Source: Lutibacter oceani
GTDB lineage: Bacteria; Bacteroidota; Bacteroidia; Flavobacteriales; Flavobacteriaceae
Length of the DNA: 64,000 nucleotides
Assembly: GCF_003384935.1 (NCBI RefSeq)
Contig: NZ_QTTQ01000011.1
Coordinates: forward strand, 372,001 to 436,000
Reading direction: 5' to 3'
Below are positions 42,213 through 52,496 of this stretch, in pieces. Every line of letters begins with the position of its first letter. The stretch's first letter is position 1. Made by a program: the position numbers and the translations under genes. Below the pieces are notes generated by a model. It was given only the letters and a program-made list of their open reading frames with translations. It had not been told where the DNA came from and did not search any database.

Positions 42213-42929
42213 TTAAGATATTTTATACAATAATTTTGTTGGTACAATTTTTAAAACAAAAGCTACCAACCTCCAACGTTTTGTTATGTAAGCTTTTTTC
42301 TTTTTATTTTTAATAGCTGAATAAATTTGCTTTGTAGCTTTTTTTAATGAAGCCATCCAAAATGTATCACCTAGAGCCATTGCTGTATCAACAAATCCAG
42401 GTTGAATATCAGTAACATAAATACTTGCTTTACTTCTTTTCCCTTTCATATAAAGCGATTCCAAATAACTTGCTTGAAATGCTTTTGAAGCAAAATATGC
42501 AGGTGTATGTCTATTTCCTCTAATTGAAGCGATTGATGAAATTCCAACTAAATGTCCATAACCTTGTTTTCTGAAAAAATTATAAGCCAAACCATAAATT
42601 TTAGTGGCAGCCAAAATATTCGTGTTTAAAGTTGGTATTTCTTTTTCCCATTCAAGTTTATAATTTGGCTCACCAACTCCAGAACTATAAACAATTAAAT
42701 CTATAGTTTTTAATTCATTTTCAACTTCTTCAAACAGTTTTTCACAAGAATTTAAATTGGTGACATCATGAACCTTTATTAGGTACTTTTCAGGATTGGT
42801 TTCTTTAATTTCATTCAATAAATTTTCACGTCTACCGGTTATTAAAACCTTATAATTATCGTTAACTAAAAGCTTGGAAAGTTCTTTACCTATTCCTGAG
42901 GTTGCTCCAATAATTAATGCATTTTTCAT
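42213..42929 (-). CDS. Short-chain dehydrogenase/reductase
   Basis: 238 residues. NAD(P)-binding ALIIGATSGIGKEL (4-17), IVYSSGVG, catalytic Ser in GISSIAS and YFASKAF (YxxxK) are in place, so it should be active. The C-terminus ends with a hydrophobic, basic stretch (AYITKRWRLVAFVLKIVPTKLLYKI) that could attach to membrane, as in SDRs acting on lipids. Substrate unknown. Confidence 0.88.
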   Translation of the reverse strand: MKNALIIGATSGIGKELSKLLVNDNYKVLITGRRENLLNEIKETNPEKYLIKVHDVTNLNSCEKLFEEVENELKTIDLIVYSSGVGEPNYKLEWEKEIPTLNTNILAATKIYGLAYNFFRKQGYGHLVGISSIASIRGNRHTPAYFASKAFQASYLESLYMKGKRSKASIYVTDIQPGFVDTAMALGDTFWMASLKKATKQIYSAIKNKKKKAYITKRWRLVAFVLKIVPTKLLYKIS

Positions 42930-42943
42930 ATTGAAAATTTACG

Positions 42944-42951
42944 TACTTTTG
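42944..42951 (+). promoter_or_regulatory. -7 box of the 61-aa membrane protein gene
   Basis: TACTTTTG, 22 bases before the ATG at 42974; no good -33 TTG. Confidence 0.4.
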
Positions 42952-42973
42952 ATGTTAAATATACACAATTAAT

Positions 42974-43159
42974 ATGTTTAGCAAAGGACAGCTTATATTT
43001 GCAGCTTTTTTTATAATTGCATTTACTATTTTAATGATTTGGAGTTACAGAAAAGATATTAAAATTCATAAAAAATATTATAAGAACACTTTTATTATAG
43101 TTATTGCTCTTTTCTTAATAGTTGCAATATTCACTTTAATTACTTTTTCATTACATTAA
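42974..43159 (+). CDS. Small two-helix membrane protein (61 aa)
   Basis: Two hydrophobic helices (about 6-22 and 42-60) flank a basic loop (YRKDIKIHKKYYKN) that should face the cytoplasm. No family name can be given, though small proteins of this layout are common in Flavobacteriaceae. It has its own -7 box and lies 58 bases before the SRPBCC gene. Confidence 0.65.
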   Translation: MFSKGQLIFAAFFIIAFTILMIWSYRKDIKIHKKYYKNTFIIVIALFLIVAIFTLITFSLH

Positions 43160-43217
43160 AGTAAGTTAAATTTCTTAGATTTTATTTCGTAAATTAGTTA
43201 TTTAAAAAATCTAAAAA

Positions 43218-44228
43218 ATGAGATTCTTAAAATATATTCTTCTGTTACTTTTAATAGTAGTTATTGGATTTGCTATATATATTGCAACATTGGAATCTGA
43301 ATATAACATTAAACAATCTCGAATAATTAAAGCTCCTGCGGAAGTTATTTTTGATAATATTAATGATTATAAAAATTGGCAATATTGGGGTCCTTGGCTA
43401 GAATTAGACAGTACAATTGTAGCGTCGTATCCTGAAGTAACTTCAGGAGTTGGAGCTTCATACACTTGGACAGGAAAAGATGGAATTGGCTCTATAAAAA
43501 CAATTTCAATTATTCCAAACAAGGAAATTATTCAACAAATAGATTTTGGAACAGGAAGTACTCCCGAAGTTTACTGGGAAATTAAAAATACTGATACTGG
43601 GAATGAAGTTACTTGGGGAATGAGAGGAAACAGTTCTTTTGGAGAAAAAGTTTATTGGTTAACCCAAGGAGGCATAGAAAAAAATATGATTCCAATGTAT
43701 AACCGAGGTCTTGAATTGTTAGAACAACATATTTTAAAAGAAATGGACAAACATTCTTTTAATATTATTGGCGAAGTAGATTATGGAGGGGGATATTATT
43801 TATATCAAACAACTTCTTGTAAAATTAATGTAATCAATAAAAAAATGGCAGAAATGTTTCCGGTTGTTATAAAATTTATGGAAGACAATTCTATTGAAGC
43901 TTCTGGCAAACCCTTTTTATTAACTCATAATTGGGACGAAACAAATAAAACAACTATGTTTTCAACTTGTATTCCTGTAAAAGAACGAATAATTACAACA
44001 GATGATGTTTTAACTGGTTTTTTAAAACCTCAAAAAACATTTAAAACTATTTTTAAAGGAAGCTACACTTACTTAAACAAAGCCTGGGAAGTAGCTTATA
44101 AATCGCTTACTGAAAAAGGACATACTGAGTTAGATGGTGGAGAACCTTTTGAAGTATATACTATTGGTCCAAACGACAATCCTAACCCAGCTAAATGGGT
44201 TACTGAAATTTACATTCCTATAAATTAA
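43218..44228 (+). CDS. SRPBCC-domain plus GyrI-like domain protein
   Basis: 336 residues. An N-terminal hydrophobic anchor (about 4-24) is followed by an SRPBCC/polyketide-cyclase-like domain (SRIIKAPAEVIFDNINDYKNWQYWGPW, about 35-165). A GyrI-like effector-binding domain covers the C-terminal half (YLYQTTSC ... TFKTIFKGSYTYLNKAWEVAYKSL ... DGGEPFEVYTIGPNDNPNPAKWVTEIYIPI). Both fold types bind hydrophobic or small-molecule ligands. The fusion is recurrent in Bacteroidota; the ligand is unknown. Confidence 0.8.
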   Translation: MRFLKYILLLLLIVVIGFAIYIATLESEYNIKQSRIIKAPAEVIFDNINDYKNWQYWGPWLELDSTIVASYPEVTSGVGASYTWTGKDGIGSIKTISIIPNKEIIQQIDFGTGSTPEVYWEIKNTDTGNEVTWGMRGNSSFGEKVYWLTQGGIEKNMIPMYNRGLELLEQHILKEMDKHSFNIIGEVDYGGGYYLYQTTSCKINVINKKMAEMFPVVIKFMEDNSIEASGKPFLLTHNWDETNKTTMFSTCIPVKERIITTDDVLTGFLKPQKTFKTIFKGSYTYLNKAWEVAYKSLTEKGHTELDGGEPFEVYTIGPNDNPNPAKWVTEIYIPIN

Positions 44229-44256
44229 AGGTATTTATTTTAGGTGAAGTCAAAAT

Positions 44257-44320
44257 AAAACTAAACTTGATGATACATCTTAAATAAGAATATTAACCCA
44301 ACTTAGACAAGTTCAGTTTT
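44257..44320. terminator. Possible long-loop hairpin between convergent genes
   Basis: AAAACTaAACTTG and CAAGTTcAGTTTT can pair with one mismatch across a 38-base loop. The region lies between the SRPBCC and tag genes, which converge. Weak. Confidence 0.3.
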
Positions 44321-44328
44321 ACAAAAAA

Positions 44329-44892
44329 TTACACTTCATTATATCTAAAACAATCAATAATATGGTCGTTTACCATACCTGTTGCTTGCATATGAGCATA
44401 TATTACCGTTGAACCAACAAACTTAAAACCACGCTTTTTTAAATCTTTTGAAATAATATCTGAAAGTTCAGTTGTTGCAGGTACTTCTTTTAAAGTTTTA
44501 GGGTTGTTTTTTATAGGTTTTCCGTTTGTAAAATTCCAAATATAGTTAGAAAAAGAACCAAATTCCTTTTGTACTTCTATAAAAGCAACTGCATTTGAAA
44601 TAGTAGCTTTTATTTTAAGTTTGTTTCTAATAATACCAGCATTTTGAATAAGTTCCTCAAACTTGGTTTCATTATATTTTGCAATTTTTTTATAATTAAA
44701 ATTATCAAAAGCTACTCTAAAATTTTCTCGTTTTCTAAGAATTGTAATCCAACTTAAACCAGCCTGAAAAGTCTCTAAAATTAAAAATTCAAATAATTTT
44801 GCATCATCATATACAGGTACACCCCATTCAGAATCATGATATTCCATATAAAGTGGATCTGTTCCACACCAATTACAACGTGTTTTATTCAT
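44329..44892 (-). CDS. tag: DNA-3-methyladenine glycosylase I
   Basis: 187 residues. Zinc ligands Cys6, His19 (YHDSEWG), His177 and Cys181 (NDHIIDC) are those of Tag, together with LILETFQAGLSWITILRKRENFR and the GFKFVGSTVIYAHMQATG region. It removes 3-methyladenine from alkylated DNA in base excision repair. Single gene. Confidence 0.94.
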   Translation of the reverse strand: MNKTRCNWCGTDPLYMEYHDSEWGVPVYDDAKLFEFLILETFQAGLSWITILRKRENFRVAFDNFNYKKIAKYNETKFEELIQNAGIIRNKLKIKATISNAVAFIEVQKEFGSFSNYIWNFTNGKPIKNNPKTLKEVPATTELSDIISKDLKKRGFKFVGSTVIYAHMQATGMVNDHIIDCFRYNEV

Positions 44893-44987
44893 ACTATTAT
44901 TGTTTAATTCACAAGGTAAAATAAAAATTTCAGAAGTAAAAACTGGAATGATTTTTGCGCATTTTAAAGTACTTAAAATACCTGATT

Positions 44988-45389
44988 ATGAGAAAATTAA
45001 TTTATTATTTAGCAATTGGGTTGTTTCTTGTTGGATGCGGCTCAACAACAAAAACTACAACAGATGACACTCAACTTCCTGAAGGAGCAGTTAGAATAGC
45101 AAATGACGATTTAGAATATGAAATAATTATTATTGATCCCGGTTTTGAAACTTATTTATATACTATAGCAAAACCTGCAAATTATTATTCACAATCTTAT
45201 TATGAAACTAAAAATAAGTTTTATGTTACAGAATGGAATATAAGAGCTACAAACCCATTAAGATATAATAGTAAAATTTATGAAAATGTTATTGATTACG
45301 ATTTTAATGTTGATTATGGCTTAGATGTAAATTACAAACTTTACAACTATTTTAAATTTGTTGAACACAATTATGGGCAAAAATTTTAA
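44988..45389 (+). CDS. DUF6146 lipoprotein
   Basis: 133 residues from the ATG at 44988: lipoprotein signal MRKLIYYLAIGLFLVGC (Cys17), then a short linker and the small aromatic-rich domain DLEYEIIIIDPGFETYL ... SYYETKNKFYVTEWNIRATNPLRYN typical of DUF6146 in Bacteroidota. A TTG at 44955 would add 11 residues but spoils the signal peptide and lies in a -7-like box (GATTTTTG). Function unknown. Confidence 0.8.
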   Translation: MRKLIYYLAIGLFLVGCGSTTKTTTDDTQLPEGAVRIANDDLEYEIIIIDPGFETYLYTIAKPANYYSQSYYETKNKFYVTEWNIRATNPLRYNSKIYENVIDYDFNVDYGLDVNYKLYNYFKFVEHNYGQKF

Positions 45390-45394
45390 TACAG

Positions 45395-46699
45395 TTATTG
45401 TTTCTTAGTCGCTAACGAAAACCTTAATACTAAATACCCTAATAAACCTGCAACTAACGATCCAATAATAATTCCCATTTTAGAAGCTGCAATTAAACTT
45501 TCAGTTGTATATGCAAGATTTGCAATAAATAAGGACATTGTAAAACCAAGACCTCCCAATAAACTAACACCTAATAAATTCATAAAATTAGTTCCCTTAG
45601 GTAAATCTGCAAGTTTCAATTTCACTCCAATATAGCTTAACAATAAAATTCCAAAAGTATTCCCTAAAACCAAAGCTAAAGCAATGTTAAAAATTACATG
45701 ACTTGAACCTCCTAACCCATTAAAACTAATAACAACACCTGCATTTGCCAAGGCAAAAATTGGCATAATTAAATACGAAACCCAACCGTGTAAAGTATGT
45801 TCTAAATGCTGTAAGGGAGCATGTACTTTTTCTGAACAATTCTCAATAGCGTCAACTGCCTGAATTTGTTCATTAGTCAATAATTGATTTGAAGTAGTTT
45901 TATTTTTCTGAAAAATTGACAATTGTTTTTTTATTGCATCCAAATATTCTGACATATCTACTTTTCTATGAATTGGGATTGTAAATGCCATTAAAATTCC
46001 AGCAATTGTTGGATGAATACCTGACTTTAAAAATAATAACCAAACAAAAAATCCAATTAAAAAATAAAAATATTTAGAATAGATTCTTCTATAACTTAAA
46101 AATGATACCCCACCAAATAACAGCATTGCATATGTTATTAAATCCCATTGAATATTAGCACTGTAAAATATAGCAATTACTAAAACTGCTCCTATATCAT
46201 CTACAATTGCAAATGCAGTTAAAAATATTTTAAGTCCTAATGGCACACGCTTTCCTAATAACTTTAAAATTCCTAATGTGAATGCAATATCCGTTGCCAT
46301 TGGAATTCCCCAACCTTCAACTCCTGCTTTTCCCTTATTTAACAATAAAAAAATAAGAACCGGAAACAACATTCCTCCTATTGCAGCAAAAATTGGCAGC
46401 GAAGCTTTTCGTAGTGTTGTTAATTCTCCAACCAAAATTTCTCGCTTTACTTCCAAACCTATTACAAAAAAGAAAATAGCCATAAACCCATCATTAATCC
46501 ATAAAATTAATGACTTAGATAAATGAAAATTTGTATCTGCAAAACCAATGGTAAACTTATGATGCCATAAATCTTCATAGATGTAGCCATAGGATGAATT
46601 AGCCCAAACAATGGCAATAATTGATACTAAAAATAAAATAATACTCGATGAAGTTTCTAGCTTAATAAAATGCTTTAAAGAATTGCTAATAAATTTCAT
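45395..46699 (-). CDS. nhaA: Na+/H+ antiporter NhaA
   Basis: 434 residues with 12 or so helices. Family landmarks: FFFVIGLEVKREILVGEL, MATDIAFTLGIL (paired Asp of the ion site precede it in the family as D-D; here ATDIAF and FAIVDDIGAVLVIAIFY carry them) and GGLGFTMSLFIANLAY. A cytoplasmic insert (about 235-290) is longer than in E. coli NhaA. It exports Na+ in exchange for protons, in line with a marine or saline habitat. Confidence 0.93.
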   Translation of the reverse strand: MKFISNSLKHFIKLETSSSIILFLVSIIAIVWANSSYGYIYEDLWHHKFTIGFADTNFHLSKSLILWINDGFMAIFFFVIGLEVKREILVGELTTLRKASLPIFAAIGGMLFPVLIFLLLNKGKAGVEGWGIPMATDIAFTLGILKLLGKRVPLGLKIFLTAFAIVDDIGAVLVIAIFYSANIQWDLITYAMLLFGGVSFLSYRRIYSKYFYFLIGFFVWLLFLKSGIHPTIAGILMAFTIPIHRKVDMSEYLDAIKKQLSIFQKNKTTSNQLLTNEQIQAVDAIENCSEKVHAPLQHLEHTLHGWVSYLIMPIFALANAGVVISFNGLGGSSHVIFNIALALVLGNTFGILLLSYIGVKLKLADLPKGTNFMNLLGVSLLGGLGFTMSLFIANLAYTTESLIAASKMGIIIGSLVAGLLGYLVLRFSLATKKQ

Positions 46700-46758
46700 T
46701 TAACTTTTTAATTGATTAATAATACCTAAATATACGATTTATTAAAAATTTTTAATTA

Positions 46759-46787
46759 AAAAAGGCACTCTAAATGAGTGCCTTTTT
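46759..46787. terminator. Terminator between nhaA and hppA
   Basis: AAAAAGGCACTC / GAGTGCCTTTTT with a TAAAT loop. The minus-strand read-out ends in T's, stopping hppA transcription before nhaA. Confidence 0.85.
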
Positions 46788-46808
46788 AATAATCAAAATA
46801 AAATTATA

Positions 46809-49214
46809 TTATTCTTTTTTAATAACTTCTTCAATTTTATTTACTTTAACTTCAACATCTTTTAATGTTTCTAATTTAGCTTTTACTTCATCTTCAGTTC
46901 CTTCAAAAACTTTTTCTTCAGTTACTATTTCTCCATTATCGGTGATAGTTGTAATAACAGTTGCAGTTACTGTACCATCTTCATTTTTCACCATTTCAAC
47001 TTTTACTTCTTTAGTAACTTCTTTAGCAACCATTTCAGTAGCAGCTTTTTCTTTCACATATGCATTAACATCAACAGCATCTAAAGCAATACTTGGAGCA
47101 ATTACCAATGCTACAACCGACATTAATTTTAATAAAATATTTAATGAAGGACCTGAAGTATCTTTAAATGGGTCTCCCACAGTATCACCTACAACTGCAG
47201 CTTTATGAGCAGCAGTTCCTTTTTTACCTTGTTCTTCAATCATTTTTTTAGCGTTATCCCAAGCTCCACCTGCATTAGATTGAAAAATTGCCATTAAAAC
47301 TCCCGAAGTTGTAACTCCTGCTAAAAGACCTCCTAACATTTCTGCTCCTCCCACAAATCCAACTATTACTGGAACTGCTAGAGCCAATAAACCAGGCAAC
47401 ACCATTTCTCTAATAGAAGCCTCAGTAGAAATTTCTACACATTTTTCATATTCAGCATATCCATCGGCAGCATCAAATATTTTTCTGTCCTCTTCAGAAG
47501 CTTTAGACATATCAGAATCATATTTACGCATAATTTCTAAAGCATCTTTTAATTGTGGAATATCTTTAAACTGACGACGTACTTCTTCAATCATTGCCAT
47601 TGCAGCGCGCCCAACAGCTTTCATAGATAAAGCAGAAAATACAAATGGTAACATACCTCCAATTAACAAGCCAGCCATAATATCAGGGCGAGAAACATCA
47701 ATTGAAGTTACTTTAGCTGTTTTCATAAATGCTGCAAACAATGCCAAAGCAGTTAAAGCTGCAGAAGCAATTGCAAATCCTTTACCAATAGCTGCAGTAG
47801 TATTTCCAACAGCATCTAATTTATCTGTTCTTTCACGAACTTCTTTTGGCAATTCGGCCATTTCAGCAATACCACCAGCATTATCAGAAATTGGTCCGTA
47901 AGCATCAACCGCCAACTGAATACCAGTATTTGCCAACATACCCACGGCAGCAATTGCAATACCATATAAACCAGCAAAATAATGAGAAACCATAATTGCT
48001 GCAGCAATTAATAATATTGGAAACATTGTAGACATCATTCCAACTCCTAAGCCAGCAATAATATTTGTAGCTGAACCTGTTTCTGACTGTTCAACAATTG
48101 AAGTTACGGGTTTCGTACCAGTTCCTGTATAATACTCGGTAACTTTTCCAACACAAAAACCAGCAATTAATCCAGCTAAAGTTGCATAAAAAACACCCAT
48201 TGCTGTATAATTAATTCCATCAGAGATCCAACTATCTGGTAACAAACCTGATTGGGCAATAATAAAATAAGAAGCTATTACCATTAAAAGTCCAGATCCA
48301 AATTCACCTAAATTTAGTGCTTTATGTGGGCTTCCACCATCTTTAACTTTCACAAATAATGTACCTATAATAGACATAACTATACCAACTGCTGCTAATA
48401 CCAGCGGTAAATAAACAGCTCCTAATCCTCCAAAATTTGGGGTAATAATTAAAGCTCCTAAAACCATAGTACCAATAATTGAACCTACATACGATTCAAA
48501 TAAATCGGCTCCCATTCCAGCCACATCACCAACATTATCACCAACATTATCTGCAATAGTTGCAGGATTTAAAGGATGGTCTTCAGGAATACCAGCTTCA
48601 ACTTTTCCAACTAAATCAGCTCCCACATCGGCAGCTTTTGTATAAATACCTCCACCAACACGCGCAAAAAGTGCAATTGATGATGCCCCTAATGAAAATC
48701 CAGAAAGTACATTCAATACCATTGGAATATTTTCAGTTCCTGGCCACATAATTTGGTATACCATAAATAAAGTACTTAACCCCAGAACTCCAAGACCAAC
48801 AACTCCTAATCCCATAACAGCACCACCTGCAAAAGCAACCTCCAATGCTTTCCCTAAAGATGTTCTTGCTGCTTGTGTTGTTCTAACATTTGCTTTTGTT
48901 GCTACCCTCATTCCAATAAAACCAGCTAGGGCTGAGCAAATAGCTCCTACAATGAATGATATTGCGACCATTCCATGTGAACCTACATCATAAGTTCCTT
49001 TGAGATACAATAAAATAGCAACAACTAATACAAAAATTGCTAAAATTTTATATTCAGCTTTTAAAAATGACATTGCACCATCTGCAATATGTTTTGCTAT
49101 TTTAAGCATTTTTACACTCCCTCCGTCTTGTCTTGATACCCAAGAGTTTTTAATAAAAACAAATACAAGTGCTAAAACCCCAAATAAGGGTAAATAATTT
49201 ACTATTAATTCCAT
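46809..49214 (-). CDS. hppA: Membrane-bound ion-translocating pyrophosphatase, K+-dependent type
   Basis: 801 residues, about 16 helices. Substrate motifs [35 protein letters not shown] and DNAGGIAEM, and [21 protein letters not shown], are all present. [10 protein letters not shown] (Ala where K+-independent enzymes have Lys) marks the K+-dependent group, which includes Na+- and H+-pumps. About 60 extra residues at the C-terminus ([18 protein letters not shown] and on) form a charged tail outside the usual fold. It hydrolyses PPi to pump H+ and/or Na+. Confidence 0.93.
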   Translation of the reverse strand: MELIVNYLPLFGVLALVFVFIKNSWVSRQDGGSVKMLKIAKHIADGAMSFLKAEYKILAIFVLVVAILLYLKGTYDVGSHGMVAISFIVGAICSALAGFIGMRVATKANVRTTQAARTSLGKALEVAFAGGAVMGLGVVGLGVLGLSTLFMVYQIMWPGTENIPMVLNVLSGFSLGASSIALFARVGGGIYTKAADVGADLVGKVEAGIPEDHPLNPATIADNVGDNVGDVAGMGADLFESYVGSIIGTMVLGALIITPNFGGLGAVYLPLVLAAVGIVMSIIGTLFVKVKDGGSPHKALNLGEFGSGLLMVIASYFIIAQSGLLPDSWISDGINYTAMGVFYATLAGLIAGFCVGKVTEYYTGTGTKPVTSIVEQSETGSATNIIAGLGVGMMSTMFPILLIAAAIMVSHYFAGLYGIAIAAVGMLANTGIQLAVDAYGPISDNAGGIAEMAELPKEVRERTDKLDAVGNTTAAIGKGFAIASAALTALALFAAFMKTAKVTSIDVSRPDIMAGLLIGGMLPFVFSALSMKAVGRAAMAMIEEVRRQFKDIPQLKDALEIMRKYDSDMSKASEEDRKIFDAADGYAEYEKCVEISTEASIREMVLPGLLALAVPVIVGFVGGAEMLGGLLAGVTTSGVLMAIFQSNAGGAWDNAKKMIEEQGKKGTAAHKAAVVGDTVGDPFKDTSGPSLNILLKLMSVVALVIAPSIALDAVDVNAYVKEKAATEMVAKEVTKEVKVEMVKNEDGTVTATVITTITDNGEIVTEEKVFEGTEDEVKAKLETLKDVEVKVNKIEEVIKKE

Positions 49215-49278
49215 TTGATAATTGTTAGGTTTAATTAATTTTTTTTAGTTGGTCTAAAAATAGTAAAATATGGGTGAT

Positions 49279-49318
49279 AAAAAAAGCCAGCTTTAATATA
49301 TTAAATCTGGCTTTTTTT
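49279..49318. terminator. Terminator between ppa and hppA
   Basis: AAAAAAAGCCAG (49279-49290) pairs with CTGGCTTTTTTT (49307-49318). After one mismatch the inside continues as the palindrome TTTAATATATTAAA, so the whole structure is a long rod. Confidence 0.8.
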
Positions 49319-49338
49319 ATTAGTAAATTATTTTACAA

Positions 49339-49872
49339 CTAAATAGTGAAAGTTCTTTTCTTTTTATGCTCACTATTCTCGTATCTCTCCACACATTCAT
49401 GGTAAATTTGAATTGCTTCTTCCGCATTACCCCAACCTCCAACATCAACTTTCTTCTCTTCTAAATCTTTATAAACTTGAAAAAAATGTTCAATCTCTTT
49501 TAATCTATGTGGATTTAAATCATGAATATCATTTCTATTGTTCCAAATTGGATCAGAAACTGGTACACAAATAATTTTTTCATCAGGTCCTTTTTCATCA
49601 GTCATATGGAAAACACCAATTGGTCTCACTTCCATCACAACCATTGGAAATGAAGGCTCAGTACCTAAAACCAATACATCTAAAGGATCCTTATCTAATG
49701 CTAAAGTTTCTGGAACAAACCCATAATCACCAGGATACATCATTGATGAAAACAACATTCTATCAAACCTGATTTTATGCAAAGCAAAATCATATTCATA
49801 TTTATTTCTACTTCCTTTTGGTATTTCTATTAACACATCAAATGTTACTTGTTTTTTTGATTTAGCAGTCAT
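49339..49872 (-). CDS. ppa: Inorganic pyrophosphatase (family I)
   Basis: 177 residues. IPKGSRNKYEYD, YPGDYGFVPETLALDKDPLDVLVLG (the DxDPxD-type metal site) and KVDVGGWGNAEEA are the family I landmarks. It hydrolyses cytoplasmic PPi. It has a -7 box TACTTTTG (49894-49901 on the minus strand) and its own terminator, so it is transcribed apart from the neighbouring hppA. Confidence 0.94.
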   Translation of the reverse strand: MTAKSKKQVTFDVLIEIPKGSRNKYEYDFALHKIRFDRMLFSSMMYPGDYGFVPETLALDKDPLDVLVLGTEPSFPMVVMEVRPIGVFHMTDEKGPDEKIICVPVSDPIWNNRNDIHDLNPHRLKEIEHFFQVYKDLEEKKVDVGGWGNAEEAIQIYHECVERYENSEHKKKRTFTI

Positions 49873-49941
49873 TCTTTATTTTTTAATTTAATGCAAAAGT
49901 ACAAAATTCATACTGTTAGCGTGGTTAATTTAAGATGATTT

Positions 49942-52437
49942 TTAAAAATGAAATCCAAATGCTCCTTTTATTGCAAATTTATTTGCATCTGGCACATCCT
50001 TATAATTTCCTCTCCAACTAAAATCAATCCTAAAAACTTTAAATATATTTCCTATTCCAACACTATATTCATAATAAGGCTTATTGGGAGCTATATAATT
50101 TATATTCGAGGCATTTAATGCTAAATTTTTGTCTGAAATTTCTCCCCATACACCTTTAACTCCCACAATTTCTCTTAAATTAAGTTTTCTTAACAAGGGA
50201 ATTCTAGATAAGAATCTTCCATTAAAATTATGTTCAATATGAAGTGAAGCATAAGTATCAGTTACAAATTCATAATAATCTAACAGTGAATACGTGTTTT
50301 CAATTGTAAAATAAGATTGATTTCCAGGGACAACATTTAACAAACCTAACGGAACTTCTCCAAAGGTTTTACCCACTTCAAAAGTGGTAAACATTCTTCC
50401 AAAACCACCAATTAATATTGGTTGTCTATAATAAAACTGAATTTTCTGGTAATCAAAATCACTATTAAAAACCCCTTTTATTCCTTGTGAATAATTTAAA
50501 AACCAAGTTGAATAAGTATCCGTAACTTCATTTCTTTCAACACCATAACCAATTGTTTTTCTATCTGGAGTATATTTAATTGAAAAGTCTATTTCAGATT
50601 GAATTACATCAGATTTTTTAATATCATTTTCCTTATCAACCCAATAATCTAAATTAAATGTACCAGGAGAAGCTGATTCTAAAGTTCTGTAAGATGCTCC
50701 AATTTTAAATTGCAAATTGTTTTTTGGTTCTATTGACATAAAGAAATTAGACAAATTTATTGAAGTTAATTTGCTATTATCTCCACTAGCAAAAAATGAG
50801 GAAGATGCAAAACTCCTACCTAAAACATCATTAGTGGTTGTTAAACTAACTCCAATTTGCTCAACATCACGTCTATTTCCTCCACCAATTATAAACCTAC
50901 TTTTCGGATTCACCATCCACTTTCCTGACATTCCGTATTTAAACTTATCATCATCAAAACCATATGCTGTATAACCTTGTATACGCCAAGGTTCATTTCC
51001 TCCTAAATAAGTTCTTCCTCCAACTCTTAAGCGCAAACCTTCTACATCATTTTTACCTATTGTAGAATATATGGATCCAAAATCAAACTTATTAAACTCA
51101 ATATATCCTGAACCCAGTATTGAAATGGCATTATAAATTTGTTTAAACTTTGGAACGGTTGTTAGTGTATCTAACATTTTATAGATGCCTAACTCATTTT
51201 CATTTAATTTTTCTTGCCTGCTTTCACTCCAATAATCATCGGCTTTGTTATAAATTTTTTCATCATATACATTTATTTCTTCATTATAGAAGCCTGCATC
51301 TTTTTGTTGATTAAACTTATAATCTTTATACATAGTAGTTCTTCTACCGTAAACACCTTTAGATTTGTCTTTTTTATTCAAACTAAAATCAGACAACATA
51401 TAATCTCGTTTCAATAAAAATACAGAGTCATTTAATACATCAAACTCTTGCTCAATATAAATATCTTTTACCCAATTTATATTGGCGCTTCTGTTTGCTT
51501 GCATATTAATTTCTTTAATTGCAAACGTAGAATCGTTTACCCAAAAATCTCCTTTAAAAGTAAGTTCACTTTTTCGTCTTGGATAATATAAAATATTGTA
51601 ACACCATTTATTATCTATATATGCGCTATCAGTTAACACATAATTATAGGTTGAAATTCCAGATGCTTTTGAAATGGGACTCACAAAACTCTTGTCGAAA
51701 ATTTTAATATAGCTATCATATATATTATAATCTACATACAAATCTTTTATAAAAGCAATTACATTTTGATTGGAATTAAATCCTGAATTTTTATTAGCTA
51801 CTAAATCTTCGCGCAGTTTTTGACCGCCTTTATTTTTACCAAAGGAATTGTAAACAGATTCATTTATAAAAATTGGTAAAAATGCTTTTCCAGTAATACG
51901 AGATGTATCAATACTATTAAAAACAAACTCCATTCCTTTAAACAGTTTCTTCTTCATAAAAACACTGTCTACATTATTCATATCAAACTCTAGTTTCTCA
52001 TACTTTTCGTATTGATATTGATCAAATAAGTAGATTCCATTCTGACGCTCTTTAGCCCAAACTTTCTTTAAAATTTCAATTGCCGGATTTCCCTTTTTCT
52101 TAACTTTACCGCTATAAATAAACACCTCATCTAATTGAGAAGCTTCTTCCTTTAAAATAATTTTTAAATTAAAATCTCTACTTTTTATTGAAATTATTTT
52201 GGTTTCAAAACCCAAAAAAGAAACTTCAATTCGATTGAAATTTTCTTCTGTTTCTAGATAAAACTTACCATTTTCATCTGAAACTGTACCTGTTGTTGAA
52301 CCTACAAAAAGAATATTTGCAAATGGAATAGTTTGGTTTTGTTCATCTAAAACAACACCACTAATTTTAACTTGGGAAAAACCAACAGAAAAAATGAATA
52401 AAAAGAGGATGTTTATAATTTTTAAAATTCTTCTCAT
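49942..52437 (-). CDS. DUF5686 outer-membrane protein with carboxypeptidase-like regulatory domain
   Basis: 831 residues. A signal peptide (ILFLFIFSVGFSQ) is followed by a CarboxypepD_reg-like beta domain (VKISGVVLDEQNQTIPFANILFVGSTTGTVSDENGKF, about 23-60) and by DUF5686, which ends with a long series of amphipathic beta strands and a terminal aromatic (AFGFHF), as expected of an outer-membrane barrel. Members occur throughout Bacteroidota; cargo unknown. It is read after pdhB but is separated by a terminator. Confidence 0.85.
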   Translation of the reverse strand: MRRILKIINILFLFIFSVGFSQVKISGVVLDEQNQTIPFANILFVGSTTGTVSDENGKFYLETEENFNRIEVSFLGFETKIISIKSRDFNLKIILKEEASQLDEVFIYSGKVKKKGNPAIEILKKVWAKERQNGIYLFDQYQYEKYEKLEFDMNNVDSVFMKKKLFKGMEFVFNSIDTSRITGKAFLPIFINESVYNSFGKNKGGQKLREDLVANKNSGFNSNQNVIAFIKDLYVDYNIYDSYIKIFDKSFVSPISKASGISTYNYVLTDSAYIDNKWCYNILYYPRRKSELTFKGDFWVNDSTFAIKEINMQANRSANINWVKDIYIEQEFDVLNDSVFLLKRDYMLSDFSLNKKDKSKGVYGRRTTMYKDYKFNQQKDAGFYNEEINVYDEKIYNKADDYWSESRQEKLNENELGIYKMLDTLTTVPKFKQIYNAISILGSGYIEFNKFDFGSIYSTIGKNDVEGLRLRVGGRTYLGGNEPWRIQGYTAYGFDDDKFKYGMSGKWMVNPKSRFIIGGGNRRDVEQIGVSLTTTNDVLGRSFASSSFFASGDNSKLTSINLSNFFMSIEPKNNLQFKIGASYRTLESASPGTFNLDYWVDKENDIKKSDVIQSEIDFSIKYTPDRKTIGYGVERNEVTDTYSTWFLNYSQGIKGVFNSDFDYQKIQFYYRQPILIGGFGRMFTTFEVGKTFGEVPLGLLNVVPGNQSYFTIENTYSLLDYYEFVTDTYASLHIEHNFNGRFLSRIPLLRKLNLREIVGVKGVWGEISDKNLALNASNINYIAPNKPYYEYSVGIGNIFKVFRIDFSWRGNYKDVPDANKFAIKGAFGFHF

Positions 52438-52440
52438 AAT

Positions 52441-52472
52441 AAAAAAATCCTTTCAAGTAGCACTTGAAAGGA
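52441..52472 (-). terminator. Terminator of pdhB
   Basis: TCCTTTCAAGT / ACTTGAAAGGA, an 11-bp perfect stem with AGC loop. The minus-strand read-out runs into seven T's, four bases before the DUF5686 gene. Confidence 0.85.
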
Positions 52473-52496
52473 ATTATTAACGCAAATATTATGCCT

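Noticed and set aside
44955-44987. TTG start for the DUF6146 lipoprotein
   Set aside because: The extra 11 residues precede a perfect lipoprotein signal starting MRKLIYYLA; the TTG is part of a -7-like box.
46774-47208. Ser/Thr/Val-rich plus-strand frame opposite the hppA 3' end
   Set aside because: Its composition is what the complement of the Glu/Lys/Val-rich tail gives; it begins inside a terminator.
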